Origin: Oleiharenicola lentus
GTDB lineage: Bacteria > Verrucomicrobiota > Verrucomicrobiia > Opitutales > Opitutaceae
DNA length: 64,000 bases
Direction of reading: 5' to 3'
Assembly: GCF_004118375.1 (NCBI RefSeq)
Contig: NZ_SDHX01000001.1
Span: forward strand, 2,235,693 to 2,299,692
Shown here piece by piece: positions 16,753 to 25,513 of this stretch; position 1 is the first letter of the stretch, and each line of letters opens with the position of its first letter. The position numbers and the translations under genes are program-made. Below the pieces are notes generated by a model. That model had not been told where the DNA came from and did no database searches. It worked only from the letters and a program-made list of their open reading frames with translations.

Positions 16753-18021
16753 TTACTCGGGCAGCGGCTTGCCGCGGGTTTCGGGGGCGAACCAGATGAT
16801 GACCAGGCCAAACACATAGACCAGCGAGATAACCGCACCGGCCTGCGCGTAGCTGCCATGGAAGGTCTGCATCAGCGCGCCCATTTGGAGCGCACCGACG
16901 GCGGCGAGGATGCGGCCGGCGTTGAACGACAGGCCCTGCGCCGTGGCCCGCACGCGGGTTGGGAAAATCTCCGGCAGATAGAGCGGCAGCCAGCCAAAGA
17001 AGGCGGCGGTGATCGCGCCCACGATGAAGGTGAGGGTCAGGAAGGTGGCGCCATAGGTGTCCACACCTCGGAAAAGGAGCGCGCAGCTGACCAGCGAGCC
17101 CAGGCTGAGCAAGAAGTAGGCGGGTCGCCGGCCCAGCACGCCGCCGAGCCAGGCGCCGACGAGGCAACCGAAGACGGAACCGAGTGCCGAGAGCGCCTGC
17201 GTGTAGGCCTTGGCCTTCGGGAGCTCCGGACCAGCCATCTTGTCGGCCCAGAGCGGCAGCCACTGCACGGAACCCCAGGTGCCGATCAGCGCGACCGAAG
17301 AGATCAGCATGCCGAGCACGAGCGGCTTGATCAGCGCACGGTTCGAGAAGATTTCCTTCATCGGCTGGGTGGGCTTGGCGGCGGCGGCATGCTGCCACTT
17401 TTCCGACTCCGGCACGAAGAGCCGCACGAAGAAGGTGAGCGCGGCCGGCAGGGCGCCGATCACCACGACCACGCGCCAGGTGTCCTGTGTCACCGCGAAA
17501 AATATGCCCACGCAGGCGATGAGCGCGAACCCGACATTGGCCGCCGCGCCGATGACGCCCGCGAGCATCGGGCGGTGTTTCTCCGGCCAGACTTCCATGA
17601 CGAGCGCAACGCCCAGGGCCCACTCGCCGCCCATGCCGAGCGCGGCGATGAAGCGCAGCGCGGCGAGGTGCCAGGGTTCCGCGGCAAAATATACCAGGCC
17701 GGTGAAGATGGAATAACAGAGGATCGCCATGCTCATGGCACGCACGCGCCCGATCTTGTCGCCCAGCCAGCCGAAAAGCAGGCCGCCCCCCGCCGCACCG
17801 AGCAGGAACACGGCGGTGACCCAACCCATCCAGAAACCGACGAACTTGTCGTCCACGATGCCGGAAGCGGCCTGCATCTGCTGGAGTGCGGGCCGGGCGA
17901 TGAGCGGAAAGATGCCCATTTCAAGGCCGTCGAACATCCAGCCGAGAAACGCGGCGAGAAGGACCATGATCCGGGCTTTGCCGGTGGCGGTGGATGGGGC
18001 AGGGGCTTGGGGTGACGTCAT
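16753..18021 (-). CDS. MFS transporter, sugar/acid symporter type
   Basis: A 422-residue, roughly 12-helix permease. The MFS loop signature GWLGDKIGRVRAM follows helix 2, and the first half has RFIAALGMGGEWALG, typical of the metabolite:H+ symporter branch; the second half repeats with GGVLGRRPAYF and LPEIFPTRVRATAQG. The cytoplasmic C-terminus ends APETRGKPLPE. It is the first gene of a likely operon with the PmoA-like protein and the Tat-exported oxidoreductase, suggesting that it imports the product of their extracytoplasmic chemistry. Substrate unknown. Confidence 0.92.
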   Translation of the reverse strand: MTSPQAPAPSTATGKARIMVLLAAFLGWMFDGLEMGIFPLIARPALQQMQAASGIVDDKFVGFWMGWVTAVFLLGAAGGGLLFGWLGDKIGRVRAMSMAILCYSIFTGLVYFAAEPWHLAALRFIAALGMGGEWALGVALVMEVWPEKHRPMLAGVIGAAANVGFALIACVGIFFAVTQDTWRVVVVIGALPAALTFFVRLFVPESEKWQHAAAAKPTQPMKEIFSNRALIKPLVLGMLISSVALIGTWGSVQWLPLWADKMAGPELPKAKAYTQALSALGSVFGCLVGAWLGGVLGRRPAYFLLSLGSLVSCALLFRGVDTYGATFLTLTFIVGAITAAFFGWLPLYLPEIFPTRVRATAQGLSFNAGRILAAVGALQMGALMQTFHGSYAQAGAVISLVYVFGLVIIWFAPETRGKPLPE

Positions 18022-18118
18022 GGGTGGCGTGGGTGCGTGGGTGAAGAGAAGAGGCCGCGAGGGCGAGAGGCGATCGGAGAGGGGCTTAAGCGGTTACGCG
18101 AAAGCCCCGGCGTTGCGT

Positions 18119-18201
18119 ATCATCCTGAGCGCAGCGAAGAATCCAGTGCGGCGGTCGTGAGGTGCGGTGGCACTGGATGCTTCGCTGCGTTCAGAATGGC
18201 A
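18119..18201. repeat. Dispersed inverted repeat, family A (CTGAGCGCAGCGAAGAATCC type)
   Basis: Two arms, CCTGAGCGCAGCGAAGAATC and GGATGCTTCGCTGCGTTCAG, form a long imperfect hairpin. A second copy is at 23808. This word is a widespread intergenic repeat in many bacterial genomes; read through it gives peptides such as HPERSEESS, which should not be annotated as protein. Confidence 0.85.
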
Positions 18202-18223
18202 GAGGGAGTGCTCGGGTGGGGAT

Positions 18224-19267
18224 TCATACTTTAACCACCTGGCCGCTCTTGGCCGATTCGTAAATGGCGTGGACGAGCGCGACCGCCCTGCGGCCTTCGC
18301 GCGCGCCGATGGCGGGCGGACGGTTATCGCGCACAGCTTCGACGAGATCGCCGATCTGCCGCAGGTGACCGGTGATGGCGATGCCTCCGGGAACGGAAGA
18401 ACCAGAACCGAGCACGTCGTCACGCTTGGCGTGGCGGATGGCGTCGTCACCGGGCTCGGCTGTGGAAAAATCCCAACGGGCGATGAAGTCATCCTCCAGG
18501 CAGATGGAGCCTTTCTCGCCGCAAAGTTCGATGCGCCGCGACCAGCCGGGCCAGAGTGCCGTGCTGGCCTCGATGGTGCCAAGGGCGCCGTCGGGATACC
18601 GGAGCGTGGCCACGGTGGTGTCATCGGCCTGGATGCCGGTATGGACGCGGCGGGTGAAGCGTCCGGACACCTCGGACGGCAGACCGGCCAGCCACTGGAG
18701 CAGGTCCACGCCGTGGATGGCCTGGTTCATCAGTGCGCCGCCGCCGTCGAGTTCCCAGGTGCCCTTCCAGGCGGTCTTGTAGTATTCGACGGTGCGGTGC
18801 CACTTCACGTAAGCGCTGGCGAGAACCAGGCGGCCCAGGCGGCCGGCTTCGACGGCGGCCTTGACCTTCTGCGCGCCGGCGCCGAAACGACCTTGGAAGA
18901 TGGCGGCGACCTTCACACCCTGCTGCTCGGCGGCGGCGATGATTTGGTCGCACCGGGCGGGCGTGATCTCGAGCGGTTTCTCGACGACCACATGCTTGCC
19001 AGCGCGAATGGCAGTCAGCGCGGGATTGAGATGCGCGCCGCTCGGGGTGGTGACGTTGAGCACCTGGACATCGGCGCGGGCGACCATCTCCTCGACCGTG
19101 GCGGTGATGACCGGGATGCCGTGCTTGGCCGCAAAGGCGACGCCGCGATCCGCGGAGCGGCTGACCACGCCAACGAGCTTGGCGCCGGGGGTCTGGGCGA
19201 TGGCCTGCGCATGGTAGCCGGCGATCATGCCCGTGCCGACGACTGCAAATCCGAGAGGAGAAGACAT
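18224..19267 (-). CDS. Gfo/Idh/MocA family oxidoreductase (cytoplasmic)
   Basis: A 347-residue NAD(P)-dependent dehydrogenase. The Rossmann motif VVGTGMIAGYHAQAI is at the N-terminus, VEKPLEITPARCD carries the EKP motif with its Lys, and GGGALMNQAIHGVDLLQWL has the catalytic-region His. There is no export signal, unlike the paralogues at 14286 and 27547, so it would act on imported sugar or polyol. It lies just upstream, in transcription order, of the MFS gene but is separated from it by a repeat-filled 200-base gap, so a shared operon is uncertain. Confidence 0.92.
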   Translation of the reverse strand: MSSPLGFAVVGTGMIAGYHAQAIAQTPGAKLVGVVSRSADRGVAFAAKHGIPVITATVEEMVARADVQVLNVTTPSGAHLNPALTAIRAGKHVVVEKPLEITPARCDQIIAAAEQQGVKVAAIFQGRFGAGAQKVKAAVEAGRLGRLVLASAYVKWHRTVEYYKTAWKGTWELDGGGALMNQAIHGVDLLQWLAGLPSEVSGRFTRRVHTGIQADDTTVATLRYPDGALGTIEASTALWPGWSRRIELCGEKGSICLEDDFIARWDFSTAEPGDDAIRHAKRDDVLGSGSSVPGGIAITGHLRQIGDLVEAVRDNRPPAIGAREGRRAVALVHAIYESAKSGQVVKV

Positions 19268-19283
19268 AGATTTAGACGGAAGG

Positions 19284-19385
19284 TTTAACCACGAAATACA
19301 AGGAAGACACGAAAAGGAGAGAAGGAGGAAGCTGCCATCGCTGATTCATGTTTGGTCATTTCGTGTATTTGGTGGGTTTGCTTCG
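19284..19385. repeat. Dispersed repeat, family E (ACCACGAAATAC type)
   Basis: Arms AACCACGAAATACAAGGAAG and CATTTCGTGTATTTGGTGGG form a long imperfect inverted repeat in the gap between the oxidoreductase and the DUF1801 gene. Only one copy was seen in this window. Confidence 0.6.
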
Positions 19386-19421
19386 CCATCTTCGCTAAGC
19401 CTCCGTCGTGGGGACAAAAAG

Positions 19422-19814
19422 TCAGGGCTCAGTCCGCCATTTGCCGTCCTTCTCGACGCTTTCCGTGACGCGATGTTTCACGAGGCGTCGAATGAGGGTG
19501 GCGGGCACGGGCTGGTCGAGCGGGAAACGCACGGTCGAGCCGGAGCCATCGTGCTTGGCCAGTTCCTGCTTAAAGGCGCGGATGCTGGGTGTGCCCGGGA
19601 AGAGACTGACGTGATTCTTGAAGGCGGCATACATAACCAGAATACGCTTATACGAATGAGCCGGCATGCCCCATTTGAGAGATTCGACGGCCCCCGGCGC
19701 GGCGGTGCGCACGATTTTGCGGAGTTCCCGCAGGCGGGGGCGGGCACGATTGTCGGCGGCAGCAAGATACTCGATCACAGTCTTGGGGCGGGCGGAGGCT
19801 TTGGGGGGAGCCAT
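19422..19814 (-). CDS. DUF1801 domain protein
   Basis: A 130-residue cytoplasmic protein of the DUF1801 (YdhG-like) family. Seen: VIEYLAAADNRARPRLRELR at the start, then ESLKWGMPAHSY with the conserved W-G-P pattern and KNHVSLFPG. Relatives include a Bacillus protein described as a frataxin-like iron chaperone, but this member lacks context to support that. The ATG at 19814 starts MAPPKAS; an in-frame extension would run through an intergenic repeat. Function not established. Confidence 0.82.
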   Translation of the reverse strand: MAPPKASARPKTVIEYLAAADNRARPRLRELRKIVRTAAPGAVESLKWGMPAHSYKRILVMYAAFKNHVSLFPGTPSIRAFKQELAKHDGSGSTVRFPLDQPVPATLIRRLVKHRVTESVEKDGKWRTEP

Positions 19815-19890
19815 GGGGTGTTGTGGGTATAGTCGCGCAAGGGTCAGCGTCAAACGCTGGGTTTGGGTCTGTGGCGCGGATCTATTCGGA

Positions 19891-19967
19891 GTAGCAGCCG
19901 TGCTTGAGCCGGAGGCAAAAGCGTGGGGTCGCGCACAGACCACATTGTCACTGCGCTCCAAGGCTAC
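19891..19967. repeat. Dispersed repeat, family B (reverse orientation)
   Basis: Reverse-complement copy: GTAGCAGCCGTGCTTGAGCC at one end and TTGTCACTGCGCTCCAAGG followed by CTAC at the other. Matches 11771, 21700 and 27432. Confidence 0.7.
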
Positions 19968-19982
19968 GCTTCAATCCGAATC

Positions 19983-20246
19983 CTACCGGCGAGACCTCTT
20001 GGTCTTCACCGTCCCGCCGCCCTTCGCCAGCCACCAGATGCTGCCGATGATCAGGAGCAGGCCGGCGCCGTAGTGCCAGTGGTGCGTCATGACGCGGGTC
20101 TTTCCGTCGATGCCGGTCTTCAAATAGGTCAGTCCGGTCTCGGTCTTGCCGGCGAGTGAGACTTCGCGGCCGTAGCCGGCATAAAGCAGCCAGAGGCCGG
20201 CACCGAGGGCGGCGAGCGCGAGGAGCAGTTGCAGGAAGCGAGGCAT
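19983..20246 (-). CDS. Small two-helix membrane protein
   Basis: An 87-residue protein with an N-terminal hydrophobic segment (LLLALAALGAGLWLLYAGYG) and a second one (GAGLLLIIGSIWWLA), separated by a hydrophilic loop with HHWHYG, and ending in a basic tail KTKRSRR. The layout resembles DUF3185-type small membrane proteins, with a longer loop, but I cannot assign a family firmly. It lies downstream of ffh on the same strand, 43 bases away, with a small GCGGGA/TCCCGC hairpin between them. Function unknown. Confidence 0.7.
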   Translation of the reverse strand: MPRFLQLLLALAALGAGLWLLYAGYGREVSLAGKTETGLTYLKTGIDGKTRVMTHHWHYGAGLLLIIGSIWWLAKGGGTVKTKRSRR

Positions 20247-20289
20247 CGGGAACTCGCGGGACTGACAATCCCGCCTCCATCGAGAGGCG

Positions 20290-21630
20290 TCAGAACGGCA
20301 TGCCGCCGCGGCCGCGCATCTGTTCCATCTGGCGCATGAGCTTCTTCTGGTTTCCGCCCTTCATCATTTTCATCATCTTCTGCATCTGGTCGAACTGCTT
20401 CATGAGCTGGTTGACCTCGACGACCTGCACGCCGGCGCCCTTGGCGATGCGGATGCGGCGGTTGCCGTTGAGCAGCGAAGGTTTCCGGCGCTCCTGCACG
20501 GTCATTGACTGGATGATGGCCTCGGTGCGCTTCATCTGGCGGTCGGCGTCGCCGGGCAGCTGCACGCCGCTCATGCCGGGCATCATGCCGAGGATGGACT
20601 GCATCGAGCCCATCTTCTTCACTTGCTGCATCTGCGCGAGGAAGTCCTCCAGATTGAAGTCCGCCTTGCGCATTTTCTCGGCCATGCGCTCGGCTTCCTT
20701 CTGATCGATGGTCTCCTGCGCCTTCTCGACGAGCGACACGACGTCGCCCATGCCGAGGATGCGCGAGGCGAGGCGGTCGGGGTGGAAGATCTCGAAGTTC
20801 TCCGTCTTCTCGCCGGTGCCGATGAATTTGATGGGCACGCCGGTGACGGACTTGATCGAGAGCGCCGCGCCGCCACGGGTGTCGCCGTCGAGCTTGGTGA
20901 GGATGAGGCCGGTGAGCGTGAGGGCGTCGTGGAAGGCCTTGGCGACGTTCACCGCCTCCTGGCCGAGCGCGCCGTCGGCCACGAGGATGACCTCGTCGGG
21001 CTGCACGGCCGCCTTGAGCTTCTTCACCTCCTCGATGAGGTCGTGGTCGATCTGCAGGCGCCCGGCGGTGTCGAAGAGGATGACGTCGGCGTTCTGCGCG
21101 AGGGCGGACTCGAGGGCCTTCGCGCCGATGCCGGGGACGTCCTTGGAGGCCCGGTCGCAGTAGAAGCCCAGTTCCTCCTGCTTCGCGAGAATCTCGAGTT
21201 GGTCGATGGCGGCAGGGCGATAGACGTCGCCGGCCACGACGAAGGGCCGGGCGCCCTTTTTCTTGAGCAGCTTGCCGAGCTTGGCGGTGGAGGTCGTCTT
21301 GCCCGAGCCGTGCAGACCAACCATGAGCACTTTCAGCGGACGCTTAGCGGCGAGTTCGGTCGCACCTTCACCGAGGAGCTTCACCAACTCGTCGTGGATG
21401 ATCTTCACGACCTGCTGACCGGGCGACACGGATTTCAGCACGCTCTGGCCAACGCACTGCTCTTGGACGCGGTCGATGAAGTCGCGGGCGACCTTGAAAT
21501 GGACATCGGCCGAGAGCAGGGCGGCGCGCACCTCCTTGAGGGCGTCGGCCATGTTGGCTTCGGACAGGGTGCCGGTGCCACGCAGGTTGCGCAGTGCGCC
21601 GGTCAGTTTCTCGGTGAGTGATTCGAACAT
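20290..21630 (-). CDS. ffh: Signal recognition particle protein Ffh
   Basis: Ffh binds SRP RNA and signal sequences and delivers ribosomes to FtsY at the membrane. The 446-residue protein has the N domain, a G domain with P-loop [13 protein letters not shown] (residues 105-), DTAGRLQ, and [14 protein letters not shown], and a Met-rich M domain with the RNA-binding RIAKGAG and a C-terminal run rich in Met, Lys and Gln. The ATG at 21630 begins MFESLTEKL, the normal N-terminus. No SRP RNA gene was seen nearby. Confidence 0.97.
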   Translation of the reverse strand: MFESLTEKLTGALRNLRGTGTLSEANMADALKEVRAALLSADVHFKVARDFIDRVQEQCVGQSVLKSVSPGQQVVKIIHDELVKLLGEGATELAAKRPLKVLMVGLHGSGKTTSTAKLGKLLKKKGARPFVVAGDVYRPAAIDQLEILAKQEELGFYCDRASKDVPGIGAKALESALAQNADVILFDTAGRLQIDHDLIEEVKKLKAAVQPDEVILVADGALGQEAVNVAKAFHDALTLTGLILTKLDGDTRGGAALSIKSVTGVPIKFIGTGEKTENFEIFHPDRLASRILGMGDVVSLVEKAQETIDQKEAERMAEKMRKADFNLEDFLAQMQQVKKMGSMQSILGMMPGMSGVQLPGDADRQMKRTEAIIQSMTVQERRKPSLLNGNRRIRIAKGAGVQVVEVNQLMKQFDQMQKMMKMMKGGNQKKLMRQMEQMRGRGGMPF

Positions 21631-21699
21631 CGGAGCCACGCACTGAAACCAGTCACGGGCGGGAATAAACACTAAACTTGGGGGCGGGGCGTCGTATGT

Positions 21700-21777
21700 G
21701 CGCGACCACCTAGTCGCCGTTTCGGCAAGCTCAAGGTCCCGAGTCCGTCGAGCGACTTCGCTCCAAGGCGGCTACAC
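21700..21777. repeat. Dispersed repeat, family B (reverse orientation)
   Basis: Divergent reverse copy ending CGACTTCGCTCCAAGGCGGC then TAC, in the gap between ffh and the response regulator. Confidence 0.6.
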
Positions 21778-21790
21778 CAGAGGGCGCGGA

Positions 21791-22171
21791 CTATGCGGCG
21801 CGTTTGGCGGCGATCTGGCGCAGCTTGTCCGCGATCTGGGCCTCGGTCCAGGGCTTCACGATGTAGTGGCGCACGCCAAGGGCGATGGCCTGCTTGATCG
21901 TTTCGCGGTCATTGCTGGCGGTGCAGATGACCGGCTCGACCGACTTGTGCAGCGGCGACTCGCGCAGGCGGCGGAGCACGTCGAGCCCGCCGGACTTGGG
22001 CATGTTCAGGTCGAGAAAGACCACGTCGAACCAGCGCTTCGGATCGTCAAGCAGGGTCCAGGCTTCGTTGCCGTCTTCGGCGAGCGTGAGCTGATGCTCG
22101 GGCCATTTCTCGAACAAATGGCCCATCATGACCCGGTAGCGGGCTTCGTCATCGGCGATAAGGATGTTCAT
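21791..22171 (-). CDS. Single-domain response regulator (REC only)
   Basis: A 126-residue receiver domain without output domain. Seen: acidic pair in ILIADDEARY, phosphoacceptor Asp in VVFLDLNMPKSGG, and the conserved Lys in YIVKPWTEAQI. The usual Thr/Ser position is in CTASNDRE. Such CheY-like proteins act by protein contact, in phosphorelays or motility. No kinase gene is adjacent. It is divergent from der, with 120 bases between the two start codons. Confidence 0.9.
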   Translation of the reverse strand: MNILIADDEARYRVMMGHLFEKWPEHQLTLAEDGNEAWTLLDDPKRWFDVVFLDLNMPKSGGLDVLRRLRESPLHKSVEPVICTASNDRETIKQAIALGVRHYIVKPWTEAQIADKLRQIAAKRAA

Positions 22172-22291
22172 AAGTCGATGGCCCGTGCTGCTCTCCATCG
22201 ACACCGGCGGACGGAACTTGAGCCGGCGGGCAGGCGGCCCGCGCTGGAATCATCGCTTGCCAGCGTCGCCCGGGGCGCGATACCTCGGGGG

Positions 22292-23788
22292 ATGCAGAAT
22301 GCACCGCGCACCGTCGCCATCGTGGGCCGCCCCAATGTGGGCAAAAGCCGCCTGTTCAACCGGTTGGCCCGCAAGCGCATATCCATTGTTCACGACATGC
22401 CGGGTGTCACACGCGATGTCATCACGGCGGAGGTTGAGGACGGCGGCTACACGCTGCTCGACACGGGCGGTCTGGGCCTGACCGGCAGCGACACCCCGGC
22501 ACGCATCACCAAGGCCTCCGAAGCGCAGGTTGGCTTCGCGATCGAGGCAGCCAGCGTGATTCTCTTTGTCATCGACGCCCGCGAGGGTGTGACCGGCCTC
22601 GACGAGCGCATCGCGCAACTCCTCCGCAAGAGCCGGAAGCATGTGCTGCTGGTCGCCAACAAGGCCGACCGCGGGCAGGAAAAGCTAGCCGACATCTCGG
22701 AGTTCTACCGGTTGGGCTTCGGCGAGCCGTTCTACATCTCCGCCGAGCACGGCAACGGCGAGGCCGAGGTGCGCAACGCGGTCCTGGAAAAGCTCGGACC
22801 GGTGCAGGAGGAAACCGACGAGGAGCGCGCCCGTCTGCACATCTGCTTCCTCGGCCGCCCCAACGTGGGCAAGTCATCCCTTAGCAACCGCCTGCTCAAG
22901 AGCGACCGCCTTATCGTCAGCGACGTGCCCGGCACCACGCGCGACGCGGTCGAACTCGACTTCAGCTACACCAACAAGGACGGCAAGCCGTGGCTGTTCC
23001 GCCTCGTGGACACGGCCGGCATCCGCGCCGCGCCCAAGCTGTCGTCGTCGGTCGAGTATTTTTCCCGCCTGCGCTCGCTCGAGGCCATCCACGGTTCCGA
23101 CGTTGTGTTTATGGTGCTCGACGCGATGGACGGCGTCACCCAGCAGGACAAGGCCATCGCCGGCGAGATCGTTAAGGCGCAGAAACCGATCGTGATCGTG
23201 GTCAACAAGTGGGACCTCGTGCACGAGGCCTTCCGCACGCATTCGCCGGGCATGGAGAAATACAAGAACGCGCGCGATTTTCGCGAGAAGTTCGAGAAGG
23301 CGATGTTTGACCAGCTGTTCTTCACGCCCGGTGCGCCCGTGATGTTCGTGTCGGCGCTGACCGGCCATGAGATCGACCGCATGCTGCGCGCCGCCCGCGC
23401 GCTGGACCGCCGCCTCGACACCAAGATCCCGACCGCGCGGCTCAACGCCACGCTCATCAAGCTGGCGGACCGCACACCGCCGCCGGCGATCGGCGGCCAG
23501 CGCTTCAAGATCTACTACGCCACGCAGACCTCGCGCCGGCCGTTTCGCATCAAGGTGTTTTGCAACCAGGAGCGCACGCTCACCGAATCTTACCGCCGCT
23601 ACCTCGAGGCGGGCCTCGTCAAGGAGTTCGAACTCGACGGCTGCCCGATCCACTTCGACCTCGTCGGCAAGAAGAAGGTGCCGATCGAGCAGCGCCTGGC
23701 CTACCGCAAGAGCAAGACCGGCGATGGCGGCACGGAGGAGGGCGGCGGCGAGGAGATGGAGTTTGATCCGAGCATGCTGGACGATTGA
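22292..23788 (+). CDS. der: GTPase Der (EngA), 50S ribosome assembly
   Basis: Der is a tandem-GTPase factor for 50S subunit maturation. The 498-residue protein has two G domains, each with its P-loop (GRPNVGKSRLFNRL near residue 14 and GRPNVGKSSLSNRLL near 190), G2/G3 blocks (PGVTRD, DTGGL; PGTTRD, DTAGI), NKAD and NKWD base-recognition motifs, and the KH-like C-terminal domain (QTSRRPFRIKVFCN). The C-terminal tail is acidic and Gly-rich. ATG 22292 gives MQNAPRTVAIVGRPN, the expected start. Confidence 0.96.
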   Translation: MQNAPRTVAIVGRPNVGKSRLFNRLARKRISIVHDMPGVTRDVITAEVEDGGYTLLDTGGLGLTGSDTPARITKASEAQVGFAIEAASVILFVIDAREGVTGLDERIAQLLRKSRKHVLLVANKADRGQEKLADISEFYRLGFGEPFYISAEHGNGEAEVRNAVLEKLGPVQEETDEERARLHICFLGRPNVGKSSLSNRLLKSDRLIVSDVPGTTRDAVELDFSYTNKDGKPWLFRLVDTAGIRAAPKLSSSVEYFSRLRSLEAIHGSDVVFMVLDAMDGVTQQDKAIAGEIVKAQKPIVIVVNKWDLVHEAFRTHSPGMEKYKNARDFREKFEKAMFDQLFFTPGAPVMFVSALTGHEIDRMLRAARALDRRLDTKIPTARLNATLIKLADRTPPPAIGGQRFKIYYATQTSRRPFRIKVFCNQERTLTESYRRYLEAGLVKEFELDGCPIHFDLVGKKKVPIEQRLAYRKSKTGDGGTEEGGGEEMEFDPSMLDD

Positions 23789-23807
23789 GGAAATGATTGC
23801 CGCCACC

Positions 23808-23890
23808 TGTCATTCTGAACGCAGTGAAGAATCCAGGATGAGGTGCGCTGCGGTCATTCCGCTGGATCCTTCGCTTAGCTCAGCATGACA
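23808..23890. repeat. Dispersed inverted repeat, family A
   Basis: Second copy of the element at 18119: arms TCATTCTGAACGCAGTGAAG and TGGATCCTTCGCTTAGCTCA, between der and fmt. Confidence 0.85.
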
Positions 23891-23903
23891 CTGGGACGTC
23901 ACC

Positions 23904-24908
23904 ATGCTTAAACTCGTCTTCATGGGCTCCGATGCCATCGCGCTGCCGGCGCTGGACTGGCTGGTCCGCAGCGAAGTGGGTCAGGTCGTGGCCGTATTCA
24001 CGCAGCCGGACCGGGCGATGGGACGCGGGCAGAAGGTGCAGCCGAACGCGATCAAGCTCTGGGCCGAGGCCCGCGGCCTGCCGGTGCACCAGCCGGACAA
24101 ATTCGATGCCGCTGCCCGCGCGCAACTCGCCGCCTGCGCACCCGAGCTGACACTCGTCATGGCCTACGGCCACATCCTCAAGCAGGACGCGATCGACACG
24201 CCGCGCCTCGGCACGCTCAACCTGCACACCTCGATCCTGCCGAAATACCGCGGCGCGTCACCGATCCAGACTGCCACGGCCTGCGGCGATCGCGAGACCG
24301 GCGTGACTCTCATGCGGATGGTGCTGCAACTCGACGCCGGCCCCGTGGCCGATGTCGAACGCGTGACCATCGCGCCGCTCGATACCGCTGCGGAGGTCGA
24401 GGCCAAACTGGCGCAGGCCTGCGTGCCGCTGCTCGCGCGTTGCCTCCCGGCCATCGCCGCCGGTCACCAGGTTTTCACCCCGCAGGATGCCGCCCAGGCG
24501 ACCTTCTGCCGTCGCCTGGAAAAGGCCGACGGTGTGCTCGACTTTACCGCGCCGGCCGCCGCGCTCGCCGCGCGCATCAACGGCCTTAATCCTTGGCCCG
24601 GCTCTTCGGTCGAGATCAATGGCCAGCCGGTCAAACTCGGCCTGGCTGACGCATTGGGTCAGCCAGAGACCGGCCCGTCCGCGTCTAGCCAAACACCGGG
24701 CACAGTTCTCGGGCACAAGGACGACGGTTTGCTGGTCGCGACGGGGCAGGGGGTCCTGCGGTTGTGCCGGCTCCAGCGGCCGGGCGGGAAGATGCTCCCG
24801 GCGGGGGAATTTTTGCGCGGGTTCCCGGTTGCGCCGGGCACGCTGTTGCTGTCGCGACCGATGCCGGCGCTGGTCGCGGGGCAGCCGTTTCCCTATCGCA
24901 AGGGCTAG
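23904..24908 (+). CDS. fmt: Methionyl-tRNA formyltransferase
   Basis: Fmt formylates initiator Met-tRNA with 10-formyl-THF. The 334-residue enzyme shows the formyltransferase core with Asn-His-Asp catalytic residues in LGTLNLHTSILPKYRGASPI and QLDAGPVADVE, and the C-terminal OB-like domain (FCRRLEKADGVLDF, INGLNPWPGSSVEING). Length is slightly above the usual 310-320. No peptide deformylase gene lies beside it, unlike in many genomes. Confidence 0.95.
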   Translation: MLKLVFMGSDAIALPALDWLVRSEVGQVVAVFTQPDRAMGRGQKVQPNAIKLWAEARGLPVHQPDKFDAAARAQLAACAPELTLVMAYGHILKQDAIDTPRLGTLNLHTSILPKYRGASPIQTATACGDRETGVTLMRMVLQLDAGPVADVERVTIAPLDTAAEVEAKLAQACVPLLARCLPAIAAGHQVFTPQDAAQATFCRRLEKADGVLDFTAPAAALAARINGLNPWPGSSVEINGQPVKLGLADALGQPETGPSASSQTPGTVLGHKDDGLLVATGQGVLRLCRLQRPGGKMLPAGEFLRGFPVAPGTLLLSRPMPALVAGQPFPYRKG

Positions 24909-24945
24909 GCTTGTTTTTGCGGACGAATCGCCCAACCTGACGCCT

Positions 24946-25512
24946 ATGCGAGCTTTTACCCTGCGCTTCGGCGCCCTGATGCTGTTTCTCGCGGTCGGCG
25001 CGTCCGCCCAGATGGAGCGCGCGGAGCTGGCCTCTCTCCGCCAAGATGTCATGCTGCTCACCCAGCGCGTCGGTGAACTGACCATGACCGTCGAGCAGCT
25101 CACGCGTGAAAACAGCGCGTTGCAGGACAAGGCCAACCGGAGCTATGCCACGGTCGAGCAACTCAACAAGGCCATCGCCGACGTGAACCGCACGCTTGAA
25201 TCCGAGCTGGTTGACCAGAAGCGCGAGATTCTGGCGCAGGTCGCCGGCCAGCTGGAAAAGCTGGGCAAGCAGACCAACGCCGCGCTCGACGCCCTCGCCA
25301 AGAGCCAAGCCACGCGCCCCGTCGTGCAGACCACGTTCGCGGAAGATTTTCCCAAGGAAGGCATCAATTACACCGTCCAGTCCGGTGACACGCTCGCAGT
25401 GATCGCCCGCAAGAACGGCGCCAAGCTCCAGGACATCATCAACGCCAACAAGATTGCCGACCCGACCAAGATTCGCGTCGGGCAGACGCTCTTCATTCCC
25501 CTCGCCAAATAA
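24946..25512 (+). CDS. Exported coiled-coil LysM-domain protein
   Basis: A 188-residue secreted protein. It has a signal peptide (FGALMLFLAVGASA before QMERAEL), a long alpha-helical, probably coiled-coil middle with heptad-like repeats (LRQDVMLLTQRVGELTMTVE), and a C-terminal LysM domain (YTVQSGDTLAVIARKNGAKL to IRVGQTLFIPLA) that binds peptidoglycan. It ends one base before parB, so both are probably co-transcribed, with no evident functional link. A role in cell-envelope organisation is inferred from the domains. Confidence 0.88.
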   Translation: MRAFTLRFGALMLFLAVGASAQMERAELASLRQDVMLLTQRVGELTMTVEQLTRENSALQDKANRSYATVEQLNKAIADVNRTLESELVDQKREILAQVAGQLEKLGKQTNAALDALAKSQATRPVVQTTFAEDFPKEGINYTVQSGDTLAVIARKNGAKLQDIINANKIADPTKIRVGQTLFIPLAK

Positions 25513-25513
25513 C

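Noticed and set aside
18037-18234. Open frame encoding HPERSEESS-type peptide (also near 23820)
   Set aside because: It is a translation of the family A repeat, a known source of spurious proteins.
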